Source: Acidobacteriota bacterium
GTDB lineage: Bacteria; Acidobacteriota; Thermoanaerobaculia; UBA5066; Gp7-AA6
Assembly: GCA_027307335.1 (NCBI GenBank)
Contig: DAHUXD010000024.1
Coordinates: 1 to 64,000 of the forward strand
Length of the DNA: 64,000 nt
Direction: 5' to 3'
In this document: one piece after another, positions 49,576-57,436 of the stretch
Layout of the letters: each line of letters opens with the position of its first letter
Position numbering within the stretch: position 1 is the first letter of the stretch
Position numbers and translations under genes: made by a program
The notes under the pieces: generated by a model
What the model was told of the DNA's origin: nothing
Database searches by the model: none
The model's input: only the letters and a program-made list of their open reading frames with translations

Positions 49576-50627
49576 TCGAGCTCGACGTCTCGCTGCCGCT
49601 CTCGCGGTTCCCGCTGCGCGTCCAGGCGGCGCTGCCCTCCGACACGGTGGCGGTGCTCGGCCCCTCGGGCTCGGGCAAGACGTCGCTCCTCGAGACGATC
49701 GCGGGACTGCGTCCGAGGGCGGCCGGAAGGGTCGCGATCCGCGGCGAAGCCGTCATGGATACCGCACGCGGGCTGCGTCCGCCTCCCGAGCGCCGGCGCA
49801 TCGGGTACGTGCCGCAGGACTCCCTGCTGTTCCCGCACCTCGACGTCGAGGAGAACGTGCGCTTCGGCATGGCCCGCGGCGCCGCGACACGCCTCTTCGA
49901 CGAGGCGGTGCGGATCCTCGAGATCGAGCCGCTCCTGCGCCAGTATCCCGCGACGCTGTCGGGCGGCGAGCGCCAGCGGGTCGCGCTCGCCCGGGCGCTC
50001 GCGACGGAGCCGCGCCTCCTGCTCCTCGACGAGCCGCTCGCGGGCGTCGACGCGGCGCTCCGCGGCCGCATCCTTCCCTACCTCCTGCGCATCCGGGAGA
50101 GCCTGGCGATTCCGTTCCTCTACGTCACCCACAACGCGGGCGAGGCGCGCGCCGTCGCGGAATCGGCGCTCGTCCTCCGCCGGGGCGCGGTCGTCCACGC
50201 GGGCGCGCCGGAGGAGTCGATCGCGGCGCCGTCGCGCGACGACCCGGAGGCGCGCTTCGACAACGTCCTCGCGGGAATGCTGTCCGCGGGCGAACCCGGC
50301 GCCGCGGGCGTCTTCGTGGTCCACGGACAGCGGTTCGCGGTCCCCGCCGAGCGCGCCGGCGCCCCGGGGCCGGCGCTCTACGCGGTCGCTCCGGACGACG
50401 TGCTCGTCTCGACGCGGCCGCTGGCCGGCGTGTCGGCCCGCAACGTCCTCCGCGGCCGCGTCCGGTCGGTCGAGGAAGCCGGCGGCACCGCATGGATCCG
50501 GATCGGCGCGGGCGGCTTCGACTGGACCGCGCGGCTGACCCGGGGGGCGCTCGAGGAGCTCGGGCTCACGCCGGGCCTCGACGTCTGGCTCGCCGTCAAG
50601 ACGCACGCGTTCCGCCGGCTGCGCTGA
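49572..50627 (+). CDS. modC: Molybdate ABC transporter ATP-binding protein
   Basis: A 351-residue ATPase. Walker A GPSGSGKTS is at 30-38, the Q-loop at about 81 (YVPQDSLLFPHLDVEENVRFG), signature LSGGERQRVALARAL at 129-143 and Walker B LLLLDEPLAGVD at about 149-160. The C-terminal part (about 235-351) includes a TOBE regulatory domain, ending ARNVLRGRVRSVEEAGG...WLAVKTHAFRRL. It drives ModAB import. Confidence 0.95.
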   Translation: MIELDVSLPLSRFPLRVQAALPSDTVAVLGPSGSGKTSLLETIAGLRPRAAGRVAIRGEAVMDTARGLRPPPERRRIGYVPQDSLLFPHLDVEENVRFGMARGAATRLFDEAVRILEIEPLLRQYPATLSGGERQRVALARALATEPRLLLLDEPLAGVDAALRGRILPYLLRIRESLAIPFLYVTHNAGEARAVAESALVLRRGAVVHAGAPEESIAAPSRDDPEARFDNVLAGMLSAGEPGAAGVFVVHGQRFAVPAERAGAPGPALYAVAPDDVLVSTRPLAGVSARNVLRGRVRSVEEAGGTAWIRIGAGGFDWTARLTRGALEELGLTPGLDVWLAVKTHAFRRLR

Positions 50628-50687
50628 CCTCCCCGGCGCCAAAACGTCAGACGCGGAAATTCGTAGGTCGCGGCAGGAGGAATCCCC

Positions 50688-51158
50688 ATGCTCGCTCTGC
50701 CTCTTCTCGTCGCGCTCCTCGGCGCTTCCCCGCAGGGCGCCTCGCCCTGCGCCTCGCCCGAGCACCGCCAGTTCGACTTCTGGATCGGCGAGTGGGAGGT
50801 CACCCGGCCGGACGGAAAGGTCGCGGGCCACAACCGGATCACACCGATCCTCGGCGGCTGCGCGCTGAAGGAGGAGTGGACGGGCGCGGCCGGCAACCAG
50901 GGCACGAGCCTGAACGCCTGGGACCCCGAGGCGCACGTCTGGCGTCAGACGTGGGTCGACCAGAGCGGGACGGTCCTGCTGCTCGCCGGGGGGATCGAGG
51001 GCGTCCGGATGGTGATGGCGAGGGGCGACGGTCCGTCGCGACAGCGGATCACGTGGACGCCGATGGCGGACGGCCGCGTGCGGCAGCTGTGGGACTCCTC
51101 GGCCGACGGCGGCAAGACCTGGAAGGTCCAGTTCGACGGGACCTACGCGAAGAAGTAG
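50688..51158 (+). CDS. Secreted DUF1579-like lipocalin-fold protein
   Basis: A 156-residue protein with a signal peptide (MLALPLLVALLGASPQGAS). HRQFDFWIGEWEVTRPDGKVAGHNRITPILGGCALKEEW is the recurrent pattern of DUF1579-type small beta-barrel proteins. GGAGG lies upstream of the ATG. Function unknown; it stands alone between the mod operon and the LytTR locus. Confidence 0.82.
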   Translation: MLALPLLVALLGASPQGASPCASPEHRQFDFWIGEWEVTRPDGKVAGHNRITPILGGCALKEEWTGAAGNQGTSLNAWDPEAHVWRQTWVDQSGTVLLLAGGIEGVRMVMARGDGPSRQRITWTPMADGRVRQLWDSSADGGKTWKVQFDGTYAKK

Positions 51159-51501
51159 GAAGAGTCGCGGTCGGAGGCGGAAGCGTCGCGGGCCACTTCT
51201 CGATGGTCGGCGGTGCGGTGGGCGCGGCGGCGGCGGACGGCGCGGCGCGGCAGAGAAAAAACAAGGTTCAACGGGACGAAACGCCGCGCGGCGCCGGGAG
51301 CATCGGTCGTGCCGTCCCGGGAATCGCCCCGTTCGTCCTCAAAGGTTTGGCGGCGGTGGACGAATTCGGCTCGGCGTTCCGGTTTCTGAACGTTTCGTCC
51401 GGAATCTTGAGTTCGCCGTCGCGCGGCATTTTCGATAACTCCCTTTGTTTCCTTACGTATCAGGCTGGGAAACGTTGCCGCGGGAACGAAGGAGGAACGG
51501 G
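51159..51501. other. Intergenic region upstream of the LytTR operon
   Basis: 343 bases with no credible gene. It becomes AT-richer toward the regulator (ATAACTCCCTTTGTTTCC, TTACGTATC) and ends with the GGAGGAAC ribosome-binding site. ACGTTTCG near 51391 and ACGTTGCC near 51473 may be LytTR-type half-sites, but their spacing does not match a clear direct repeat. A promoter must lie here; I could not fix its position. Confidence 0.4.
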
Positions 51502-52269
51502 ATGAAGATCCGAGCTCTGATCGTGGACGACGAGCCGCTCGCGCGTGAATGGGTGCGCAACGGCCTCCAGAACGAGCCCGACGTCGAGGTGATCGGCGAG
51601 TGCGGCGACGGCTTCGAGGCGGTCCGGACGATCGCCGCCGAGAAGCCCGACCTCGTGCTCCTCGACGTGCAGATGCCGGGCCTCGACGGCTTCGGCGTCC
51701 TCGCGAGCGTCGAACCGGAAAAGCTGCCCGCGGTCGTCTTCGTGACGGCCTTCGACCGTTACGCGCTGAAGGCGTTCGAGGCGCACGCGGTCGACTACCT
51801 GATGAAGCCCTTCTCGGGCGAGCGCCTGCACCAGGCCGTCGAGCGCGCCCGCGCCTCGATCGACCGCAGCGCGTCGAAGGACCTGAAGACCCAGCTGCGC
51901 GCGCTCCTCGACGACATCGAACGCGAGCGGCAGTACCCCGAATGGCTGCTCATCAAGAAGGAGGACCGGAGCGTCTTCCTGCGCGTCGAGGACATCGACT
52001 GGATCGAGTCGGCGCGCAACAACGTGAGGCTGCACGTCGGCAAGGACGTTTACGTGTACCACGAGACGACGACGGGCATCGAGGCGCGCCTCGACCCGAA
52101 GCACTTCTTCCGGATCCACCGCTCGACGATCGTCCACATCGAGCGGATCCGGGACATGCACCCGTGGTTCAACGGCGACTACGCGGTCACGCTCAAGGAC
52201 GGGACGCGGCTCACGCTCTCGAGCACGTACCGCGAGCGCCTGAAGGACTTCCGGAGGCTCGCGGTCTAG
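51502..52269 (+). CDS. LytTR-family response regulator
   Basis: A 255-residue regulator. The receiver (1-120) has D9/D10, phospho-acceptor D55 (LVLLDVQMPG), T in VTAFD and the K in LMKPF. The LytTR DNA-binding domain (about 150-255) has WLLIKKEDRSVFLRVEDIDWIESARNNVRLHV and FFRIHRSTIVHIERI. GGAGGAACGGG precedes the ATG at 51502; a frame extending to 51445 lacks one. It pairs with the LytS-like kinases that follow at once. Confidence 0.95.
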   Translation: MKIRALIVDDEPLAREWVRNGLQNEPDVEVIGECGDGFEAVRTIAAEKPDLVLLDVQMPGLDGFGVLASVEPEKLPAVVFVTAFDRYALKAFEAHAVDYLMKPFSGERLHQAVERARASIDRSASKDLKTQLRALLDDIERERQYPEWLLIKKEDRSVFLRVEDIDWIESARNNVRLHVGKDVYVYHETTTGIEARLDPKHFFRIHRSTIVHIERIRDMHPWFNGDYAVTLKDGTRLTLSSTYRERLKDFRRLAV

Positions 52270-52281
52270 AAAGGGAGTTGG

Positions 52282-53475
52282 GTGAGCCACAGGATGTCCC
52301 TCACCCCCACCCCCTCTCCCGGAGAGAGAGGGGCGGCGAGTCTTTGGACGCCCCTCACCCCTACCCCCTCTGCCAAGGGGAGAGGGGTAGCTGTTCTTTC
52401 TCTGTGGACCGGCGCCGCTCTGTTCATCGCGACGCAGCGCTACCTGCGCGGCCCGTCGCTCGAGCCGCGCCTCGCGCTCTCGTGGGGCGGCGCGCTCGCC
52501 GCGAGCGGCGTGACCGCCGCGATCTGGGCGCTGCTGACTCCGGCGTGCCTGCGCGCCGCGCGCCGGTGGCGCCCGCGCCGCGGCGCCTTCGCGCGTCACC
52601 TCGCGATGCTCGCGGCCACGGGTGCGGCGGCCTCGCTCCTCCACCTCCTGATCACCACCGCGTTCTGGAGCGTCGTCGGCGCGGCCGGCCGAGGTCCGGA
52701 TTTCCTCGGCACGGTCCTCGCGACCCTCGCCTTCGGCGGCGCCGCTCGCTTCGCCACCTTCTTCGCGATCGCGGGCGTCGCCTGGGGCGTCGACGACTTC
52801 CGCGCGTATCGCGACACGGAGCTCCGGGCGTCCGAGCTCGAGCGCGAGCTCGTGGGCGCTCAACTCGAGACGCTGAAGCTCCGCCTCCAGCCGGGCTTCC
52901 TCTTCGACACGCTCTCGACTCTTCTCCCGCTCATCCGGAGCGATCCCGCCGCCGCGGCGCGGACCGTGGTCCGGCTCGGCGACATCCTCCGGCTTGCGCT
53001 CCACCACGAGGCGGGCGGCTGCGTGCCGCTCCGCGAGGAGCTCGCGGCGGCGCGCACCTACCTCGCGCTCGAGGAGACGCGGCTGCCCGGTCGCCTCGAG
53101 GTCTCGGTCGACGTCCCTCCCGAGGCCGCCGACGCTTCCGTCCCGGCGCTCCTTCTGCTGCCGCTCTGCGAGGGCGCCATCGCGAACGGACCGGGACGTC
53201 GGCCGGGACGCTCGCGCGTCGCGATCCGCGCCCGGACGGACGGCGACGTCCTGCGCCTCGAGGTCGACGAGTCGGCCGCGGAGCCCGGAGGGGCGGCCGG
53301 CGCCGCGTTCGACGAGTCGTACGCGCGCCGCACCCGCGAGCGCCTGGAGCTCCTGTATCCCGGCGCCCACGGTCTCGTGGCCTCTCCGGACGGCCGCGGC
53401 GGCCACCGCATCGCGCTGTGGCTCCCCCACGCTCCCGCGACGGCGCCCACGCTCTCGATCCGGGGGGCGGCGTGA
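52282..53475 (+). CDS. LytS/HisKA-like sensor protein, degenerate (pseudokinase)
   Basis: A 397-residue membrane protein with the layout of LytS-type (His_kinase) sensors: four hydrophobic helices (about 38-55, 70-90, 106-128 and 150-170), then a dimerisation region and an ATPase-like fold. Key residues are gone. The phospho-His motif QPHFLFN reads QPGFLFD (203-209, G205), and the N-box VENAIKHG reads CEGAIANG (296-303). It should neither autophosphorylate nor bind ATP normally. The first 35 residues come from an intergenic repeat. GTG follows AAGGGAG. It overlaps the intact kinase gene by four bases. Confidence 0.85.
   Translation: MSHRMSLTPTPSPGERGAASLWTPLTPTPSAKGRGVAVLSLWTGAALFIATQRYLRGPSLEPRLALSWGGALAASGVTAAIWALLTPACLRAARRWRPRRGAFARHLAMLAATGAAASLLHLLITTAFWSVVGAAGRGPDFLGTVLATLAFGGAARFATFFAIAGVAWGVDDFRAYRDTELRASELERELVGAQLETLKLRLQPGFLFDTLSTLLPLIRSDPAAAARTVVRLGDILRLALHHEAGGCVPLREELAAARTYLALEETRLPGRLEVSVDVPPEAADASVPALLLLPLCEGAIANGPGRRPGRSRVAIRARTDGDVLRLEVDESAAEPGGAAGAAFDESYARRTRERLELLYPGAHGLVASPDGRGGHRIALWLPHAPATAPTLSIRGAA
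52298..52388. repeat. Dispersed CCCTCACCCC/GGGAGAGGGG repeat block B, translated
   Basis: Two units, CCCTCACCCCCACCCCCTCT...GGAGAGAGAGGGG (52298-52333) and CCCCTCACCCCTACCCCCTCT...GGGGAGAGGGG (about 52351-52388). They are related to the block at 5365-5486 but lie inside the sensor gene, in frame, encoding SLTPTPSPGERG and PLTPTPSAKGRG. Confidence 0.75.
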
Positions 53476-54653
53476 CGCGCCCGCGCCTCGCCCTTTCCGC
53501 GAGGTCGGCCGCCGCGGTCCTCGCGATCTGGACGCTGGTGGGCCTCTTCCGCGGGATCGATCGCTGGTTCAGCGATCCGTTCCACCGCCATCGGCTCGAG
53601 TTCGGCCTCTCGGAGGCGCTCGCGCAATGCCTCCTCTCCGCCTACCTCTGGGCCGCCCTGACGCCGGCGGTCGTGGCGCTCGCGAAGCGCTGCATGCCGA
53701 CGCGCCGCCGCTGGGCCGGACCGACGGGCGCGCTCCTCGTCGCGGGAGCCGCCGCCCCGCTCCTCCACGGGACCGCCTTCGAGCTCGCGTATCCCTTCCT
53801 GATGGGATTCCCGTGCGTCGTCGAGACGCAGATCGGCGCCCTCGCGGAGATGCTGCCGACGTCGTTCCTGACGGAGCTCGCCACCTTCTGGGCGATCGTC
53901 GGCGCCACGTGGACGGTCACGTACGCGCATCTCTCTCGCGAGCGGGCCCTCCGCTCCTCGCAGCTCCAGACGCGCCTCGCCCGCGCGCGGCTCGAGGCGC
54001 TGAAGACGCAGCTCCATCCCCACTTCCTCTTCAACGCGCTCCACAGCATCCTGCCCCTCGTCTTTCGCGACGCCGACGCGGCCTCGCGCACCGTCCGGCG
54101 CCTCTCCGATCTGCTGCGCCTGTCGCTCCGCAACGAGGCGTACGACCTGCTGCCGCTCTCCCGAGAGCTCGAGATCCTGTCCGTCTACCTCGAGATCCAG
54201 CAGACGCGTTTCGCCGACCGGCTGACGGTCGCGCTGGACGTCCCCGACAGCCTCGCCGACGCGCTCGTGCCGACGCTGATCCTCCAGCCGCTCGTCGAGA
54301 ACGCGATCAAGCACGGCATCGCCGCGAGGCCGGGCGCCGGTCGGGTGGAGGTCCGCGCGCGGCGCGGGCGGGACGGACGTCTCGCGCTCCTCGTGTCCGA
54401 CGACGGTCCGGGGCCCTCGGCGGGCGAGCGCCCCGAGGGCAGCGGCGGAGTCGGGCTCCGCAACACGCGGGAGCGCCTCGCGCTCCTCTACGGCGACGAC
54501 CACGAGTTCGCCTTCGAGGGCGCGCCGGGGCACGGTTGCCGCGTGCGTCTGAGCCTCCCGCTCGTGGCGGCCGGCGACGCTTCGTCCCGGTCCGGCGCCG
54601 TCCCGGAGGGCGCGCGCATCGCGGCGGAGGCTCTGCCGGCGGGGGTCGCATGA
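53472..54653 (+). CDS. LytS-type sensor histidine kinase
   Basis: A 393-residue kinase from a GTG overlapping the pseudokinase stop. About four membrane helices occupy residues 10-150. The His_kinase domain is intact: LKTQLHPHFLFNALHSILPL with phospho-acceptor H184, LQPLVENAIKHG with N277 in the N-box, DDGPGPS as the G1 box and GVGLRNTRERLALLYGDDHEF as G2. It should phosphorylate the LytTR regulator. Its architecture parallels the upstream degenerate copy, so the pair arose by duplication. Confidence 0.93.
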   Translation: MTRPRLALSARSAAAVLAIWTLVGLFRGIDRWFSDPFHRHRLEFGLSEALAQCLLSAYLWAALTPAVVALAKRCMPTRRRWAGPTGALLVAGAAAPLLHGTAFELAYPFLMGFPCVVETQIGALAEMLPTSFLTELATFWAIVGATWTVTYAHLSRERALRSSQLQTRLARARLEALKTQLHPHFLFNALHSILPLVFRDADAASRTVRRLSDLLRLSLRNEAYDLLPLSRELEILSVYLEIQQTRFADRLTVALDVPDSLADALVPTLILQPLVENAIKHGIAARPGAGRVEVRARRGRDGRLALLVSDDGPGPSAGERPEGSGGVGLRNTRERLALLYGDDHEFAFEGAPGHGCRVRLSLPLVAAGDASSRSGAVPEGARIAAEALPAGVA

Positions 54654-55915
54654 GACCGCCTTGCGGCGGGAGAACGCCGCATCGGCGGCCGGGCCGAGGG
54701 AACCGAGGGCCGGGCGCCGAAAGAAGGCCCTCGTCGGTCCGCTGCGCCGCGGTCGCGGTCCTCGCGGCGGCCCTCGCCGCGGCCGTCGCGGCGGCCGGGT
54801 CGCCGGCGTCGCCCCACGCGAAGGCGATCGAGCGATCGCGAGCTCTCCTCGACGCGGCGCTCCAGCTGTACCCGGGAACCTCGGTCGCGGTCGCGGTCGG
54901 CAACGACATCGTGTGGTCGACCGCGTTCGGGTACGCCGACGTGGAGCGCCACCGCCCGGTCTCGCGCGCGACCCAGTTCCGGATCTACGAGGTGGCGATG
55001 CCGCTCACGACGGCCGTCATGGCGCGGCTCGCCGACGAGGGCCGGCTCGACCTCGACGCGCCGGTCCAGCGCTACCTGCCGGGCGCCGTCGACTCGGGGT
55101 ACCCGGTCACCGCGCGCCAGCTCGCGGCGCACCTGTCCGGCGCGCGCGACTTCCCCGGCGATGAGGACGCGCCGGCCCCGTGCGCGAGCGCCCGCGAGGC
55201 CGCGCGGCGGCTTCCCCCCGGAGTGTTCGTGCGGCCCTCCGGCCTCGCCTTCTCGCCGTCGCGAGCCGGCTACGTGCTCCTCTCGGCGGTCCTGGAGGCG
55301 GCCTCGGGGAAGGACTTCGCGGCGCTGCTCTCGGAGACCGTCGCCGCCCCGGCGGGCATGCCATCGACGATGCGGGACGATCCCAGGCGGTTCCTGCCGG
55401 GACGCACGCTCTTTTACGAGCGCGGCTGGTTCGGGCTGCTCTCGATGGCCCCGGACGTCGACGTCAGCTGCCGTTACGGCGCGGGCGGCCTCGTCTCGAC
55501 GACGGGCGACCTCGCGCGCTTCGGCGCCGCGCTCGTCGGCGGCGAGATCGTCCGCCCCGAGAGCGCGCGGGCCCTCTTCACGCCGCAGCGGACGCGAACG
55601 GGGACGGACACGGGCTACGGGCTCGGCTGGCACGTGGACGCGGACGCGCGCGGACGCGCCGTCGCGTGGCACGGCGGCCGCGGCGTCGGCGGCCGCGCCG
55701 CGATCGTCGTCGTGCCGCACGCGCGGCTCGTCGTCGTGATGCTGTCGAACATCGAGGGCGAACGGCTCGACGAGCACGCGCGGCGCATCGCGGCCTGGTT
55801 CCTCGAGAGCGTCGAGGCCTCCGGCGGCGCGCCCGACGTCCTGCGCGCGAGCGGTCCGCCGGGGAAGAGCGCGGCGCCGCTCGCGTTCCGCGCTCTGCCG
55901 GCTCCCGGAGAGTAG
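54650..55915 (+). CDS. Serine-hydrolase (beta-lactamase/PBP4*) fold protein lacking catalytic residues
   Basis: A 421-residue secreted or anchored protein: a basic N-terminus with a hydrophobic helix at about 31-50, then a class C beta-lactamase-like domain (YPGTSVAVAVGNDIVWSTAFGYADV...). The nucleophile motif SxxK reads EVAM (114-117: RIYEVAMPLT), and YxN reads FSP (201-203); only the third box HGG (341-343) is kept. It is therefore expected to bind a ligand, perhaps peptidoglycan, without hydrolysis. It overlaps the kinase gene by four bases, so it belongs to the signalling operon. Confidence 0.85.
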   Translation: MRPPCGGRTPHRRPGRGNRGPGAERRPSSVRCAAVAVLAAALAAAVAAAGSPASPHAKAIERSRALLDAALQLYPGTSVAVAVGNDIVWSTAFGYADVERHRPVSRATQFRIYEVAMPLTTAVMARLADEGRLDLDAPVQRYLPGAVDSGYPVTARQLAAHLSGARDFPGDEDAPAPCASAREAARRLPPGVFVRPSGLAFSPSRAGYVLLSAVLEAASGKDFAALLSETVAAPAGMPSTMRDDPRRFLPGRTLFYERGWFGLLSMAPDVDVSCRYGAGGLVSTTGDLARFGAALVGGEIVRPESARALFTPQRTRTGTDTGYGLGWHVDADARGRAVAWHGGRGVGGRAAIVVVPHARLVVVMLSNIEGERLDEHARRIAAWFLESVEASGGAPDVLRASGPPGKSAAPLAFRALPAPGE

Positions 55916-55929
55916 TGCCCCGCCTGCGG

Positions 55930-55935
55930 TATCTT
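55930..55935 (+). promoter_or_regulatory. -10 element of a leaderless methyltransferase transcript
   Basis: TATCTT is followed by eight bases and the TTG start at 55944. Confidence 0.4.
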
Positions 55936-55943
55936 CGCGCCCG

Positions 55944-56858
55944 TTGACCGACCGGCGATCTCTCTGGAGCATCGCGAGCCGTCTCGTTCCCCGCCGCCTC
56001 AAGTCGCGCGCGAAACGATTCGTCCGCGAGGCGGGCGACTCGGCCGCGATCGAGCGGAGATTCGCGGAGCTGACGAACGAGATCGCCGCCCTGCGCTCCC
56101 GCCTCGCCGACGCAGAGACCGCGGCCGGCCAGTGGGCTTCCCTGCTCCGCCGGGAGGCGGAGCTGCCCCCGCCTCCTCCCCCGCATCTCCAGGTCCGGGT
56201 GGCCGGCAAGTACGCTCCGGGATTCTTCGACAGCGCGGCCGAGGCCTGCCGCGAGGTCGACGTCGCGCTCGGCGCCGCCGGCCGGCGCCTGGCCGATTTC
56301 GAGACGATCCTCGACTTTGGCTGCGGGCCGGGACGAGCGGTCCGGGTCCTGCGGGGCCTGGCGCCCGAGGCCCGCCTGTTCGGCGCCGACATCGACCCGG
56401 AGGCGATCGCCTGGGCCCGGGGCCACTACTCGTCGTTTGGCGACTTCTCGGTCGCCCCGCATCACCCGCCGACCCTGTACGCCGACGACCGGTTCGACTT
56501 CATCCTCGGGATCAGCGTCTTCACCCATCTGCCCGAAGACATGCAGTTCGAGTGGCTCGCCGAGCTTCGCCGCATCGCGAAACCGGGAGGCTTCCTGGTG
56601 CTGACCACGCACGGCGAGGAGCATTACGGGAAGCTCGACGCGGACGTTCGCGAGATCATGCGGACGCGAGGATTCTTCTACGGCGATTTCGGCTGGAACT
56701 ACGGCCGGAGCGTCTCGCTGCCCGACTTCTACCAGACGGCCTATCACTCGCACGACTACATCCGACGCGAGTGGTCGCGCTTCTTCGAGATCGTCGAGAT
56801 CCGGGCGCTCGGCCTCGAGAAGCACCAGGACGTCGTTCTCCTCCGCCGCCCGGGCTGA
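55944..56858 (+). CDS. SAM-dependent methyltransferase with N-terminal coiled coil
   Basis: A 304-residue protein from a TTG. Residues about 30-75 look like a coiled coil (IERRFAELTNEIAALRSRLADAE), followed by a Pro stretch. The Rossmann methyltransferase core starts at about 115: ILDFGCGPGRAVRVLRGL (motif I), LFGADIDPEAIAWAR, FDFILGISVFTHLPEDMQFEWLAELRRIAKPGGFLVL. A coiled coil plus a methyltransferase is common in glycan-modifying enzymes. It heads the surface-glycan region. Confidence 0.88.
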   Translation: MTDRRSLWSIASRLVPRRLKSRAKRFVREAGDSAAIERRFAELTNEIAALRSRLADAETAAGQWASLLRREAELPPPPPPHLQVRVAGKYAPGFFDSAAEACREVDVALGAAGRRLADFETILDFGCGPGRAVRVLRGLAPEARLFGADIDPEAIAWARGHYSSFGDFSVAPHHPPTLYADDRFDFILGISVFTHLPEDMQFEWLAELRRIAKPGGFLVLTTHGEEHYGKLDADVREIMRTRGFFYGDFGWNYGRSVSLPDFYQTAYHSHDYIRREWSRFFEIVEIRALGLEKHQDVVLLRRPG

Positions 56859-56957
56859 GATCCGCGGCGCCGGAACACCGCCGCCGAGCTCGACCGGAAC
56901 CTTCCGTCGCGCCTTCGCCCAGGTGGCGCAGCGGTACCGGGTGCGCGGCGTCCCGCG

Positions 56958-56963
56958 TATGAT
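56958..56963 (+). promoter_or_regulatory. -10 element of a leaderless transcript
   Basis: TATGAT is followed by CCATCCAG and the GTG at 56972. Confidence 0.45.
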
Positions 56964-56971
56964 CCATCCAG

Positions 56972-57436
56972 GTGCAGAGTCGCTCCATCGTTCCTGTACC
57001 GGTGCTGCGCGGTTTCGCCGCCCTCGTCGTCGGTGCGTCCCTGTGGAGCGGCGTCCGGGCGCTCGCGCGCGATTTCGACCGCGCCTTCCACGTTGGCGGA
57101 AAGAGCGTCTTTCCGGAGAGCATGGTCCGTCAACTCGACGCGATCCGCGCCCGCGTGCCTCCGGGCGGGACGGTTCTGCTCCTGTCGGCCTCGAGCACCG
57201 ACGGAGCCTGGTGGGCGCGCGCCTTCCAGCGGGCGCTCTATCCGCGCAATGTCGTCGTCGTCCGGTATGAACCGCTGCCGAAGGCACAGCTCGCTCGCCT
57301 GGGTCGGGAGTGGCGCTTCGGGTGGGGCCTCTTGCTCGCCCCGGAGCCATCGCTTCTCGCGCTGACGGACCGTGAGGATCTCGGAACTCTTCCGGCCCTT
57401 CCCGACCGTGTCTGGCTCGGGAATCTCACGCCGTGA
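56972..57436 (+). CDS. Membrane-anchored protein of unknown function
   Basis: A 154-residue protein: one N-terminal hydrophobic helix (VLRGFAALVVGASLWSGVRAL), then a soluble domain with PPGGTVLLLSASSTDGAWWARAF and alternating strand/helix character like the extracytoplasmic domain of large GT-C membrane proteins. No family recognised. Its stop overlaps the GTG of the next gene; the pair may form one functional unit. Confidence 0.65.
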   Translation: MQSRSIVPVPVLRGFAALVVGASLWSGVRALARDFDRAFHVGGKSVFPESMVRQLDAIRARVPPGGTVLLLSASSTDGAWWARAFQRALYPRNVVVVRYEPLPKAQLARLGREWRFGWGLLLAPEPSLLALTDREDLGTLPALPDRVWLGNLTP

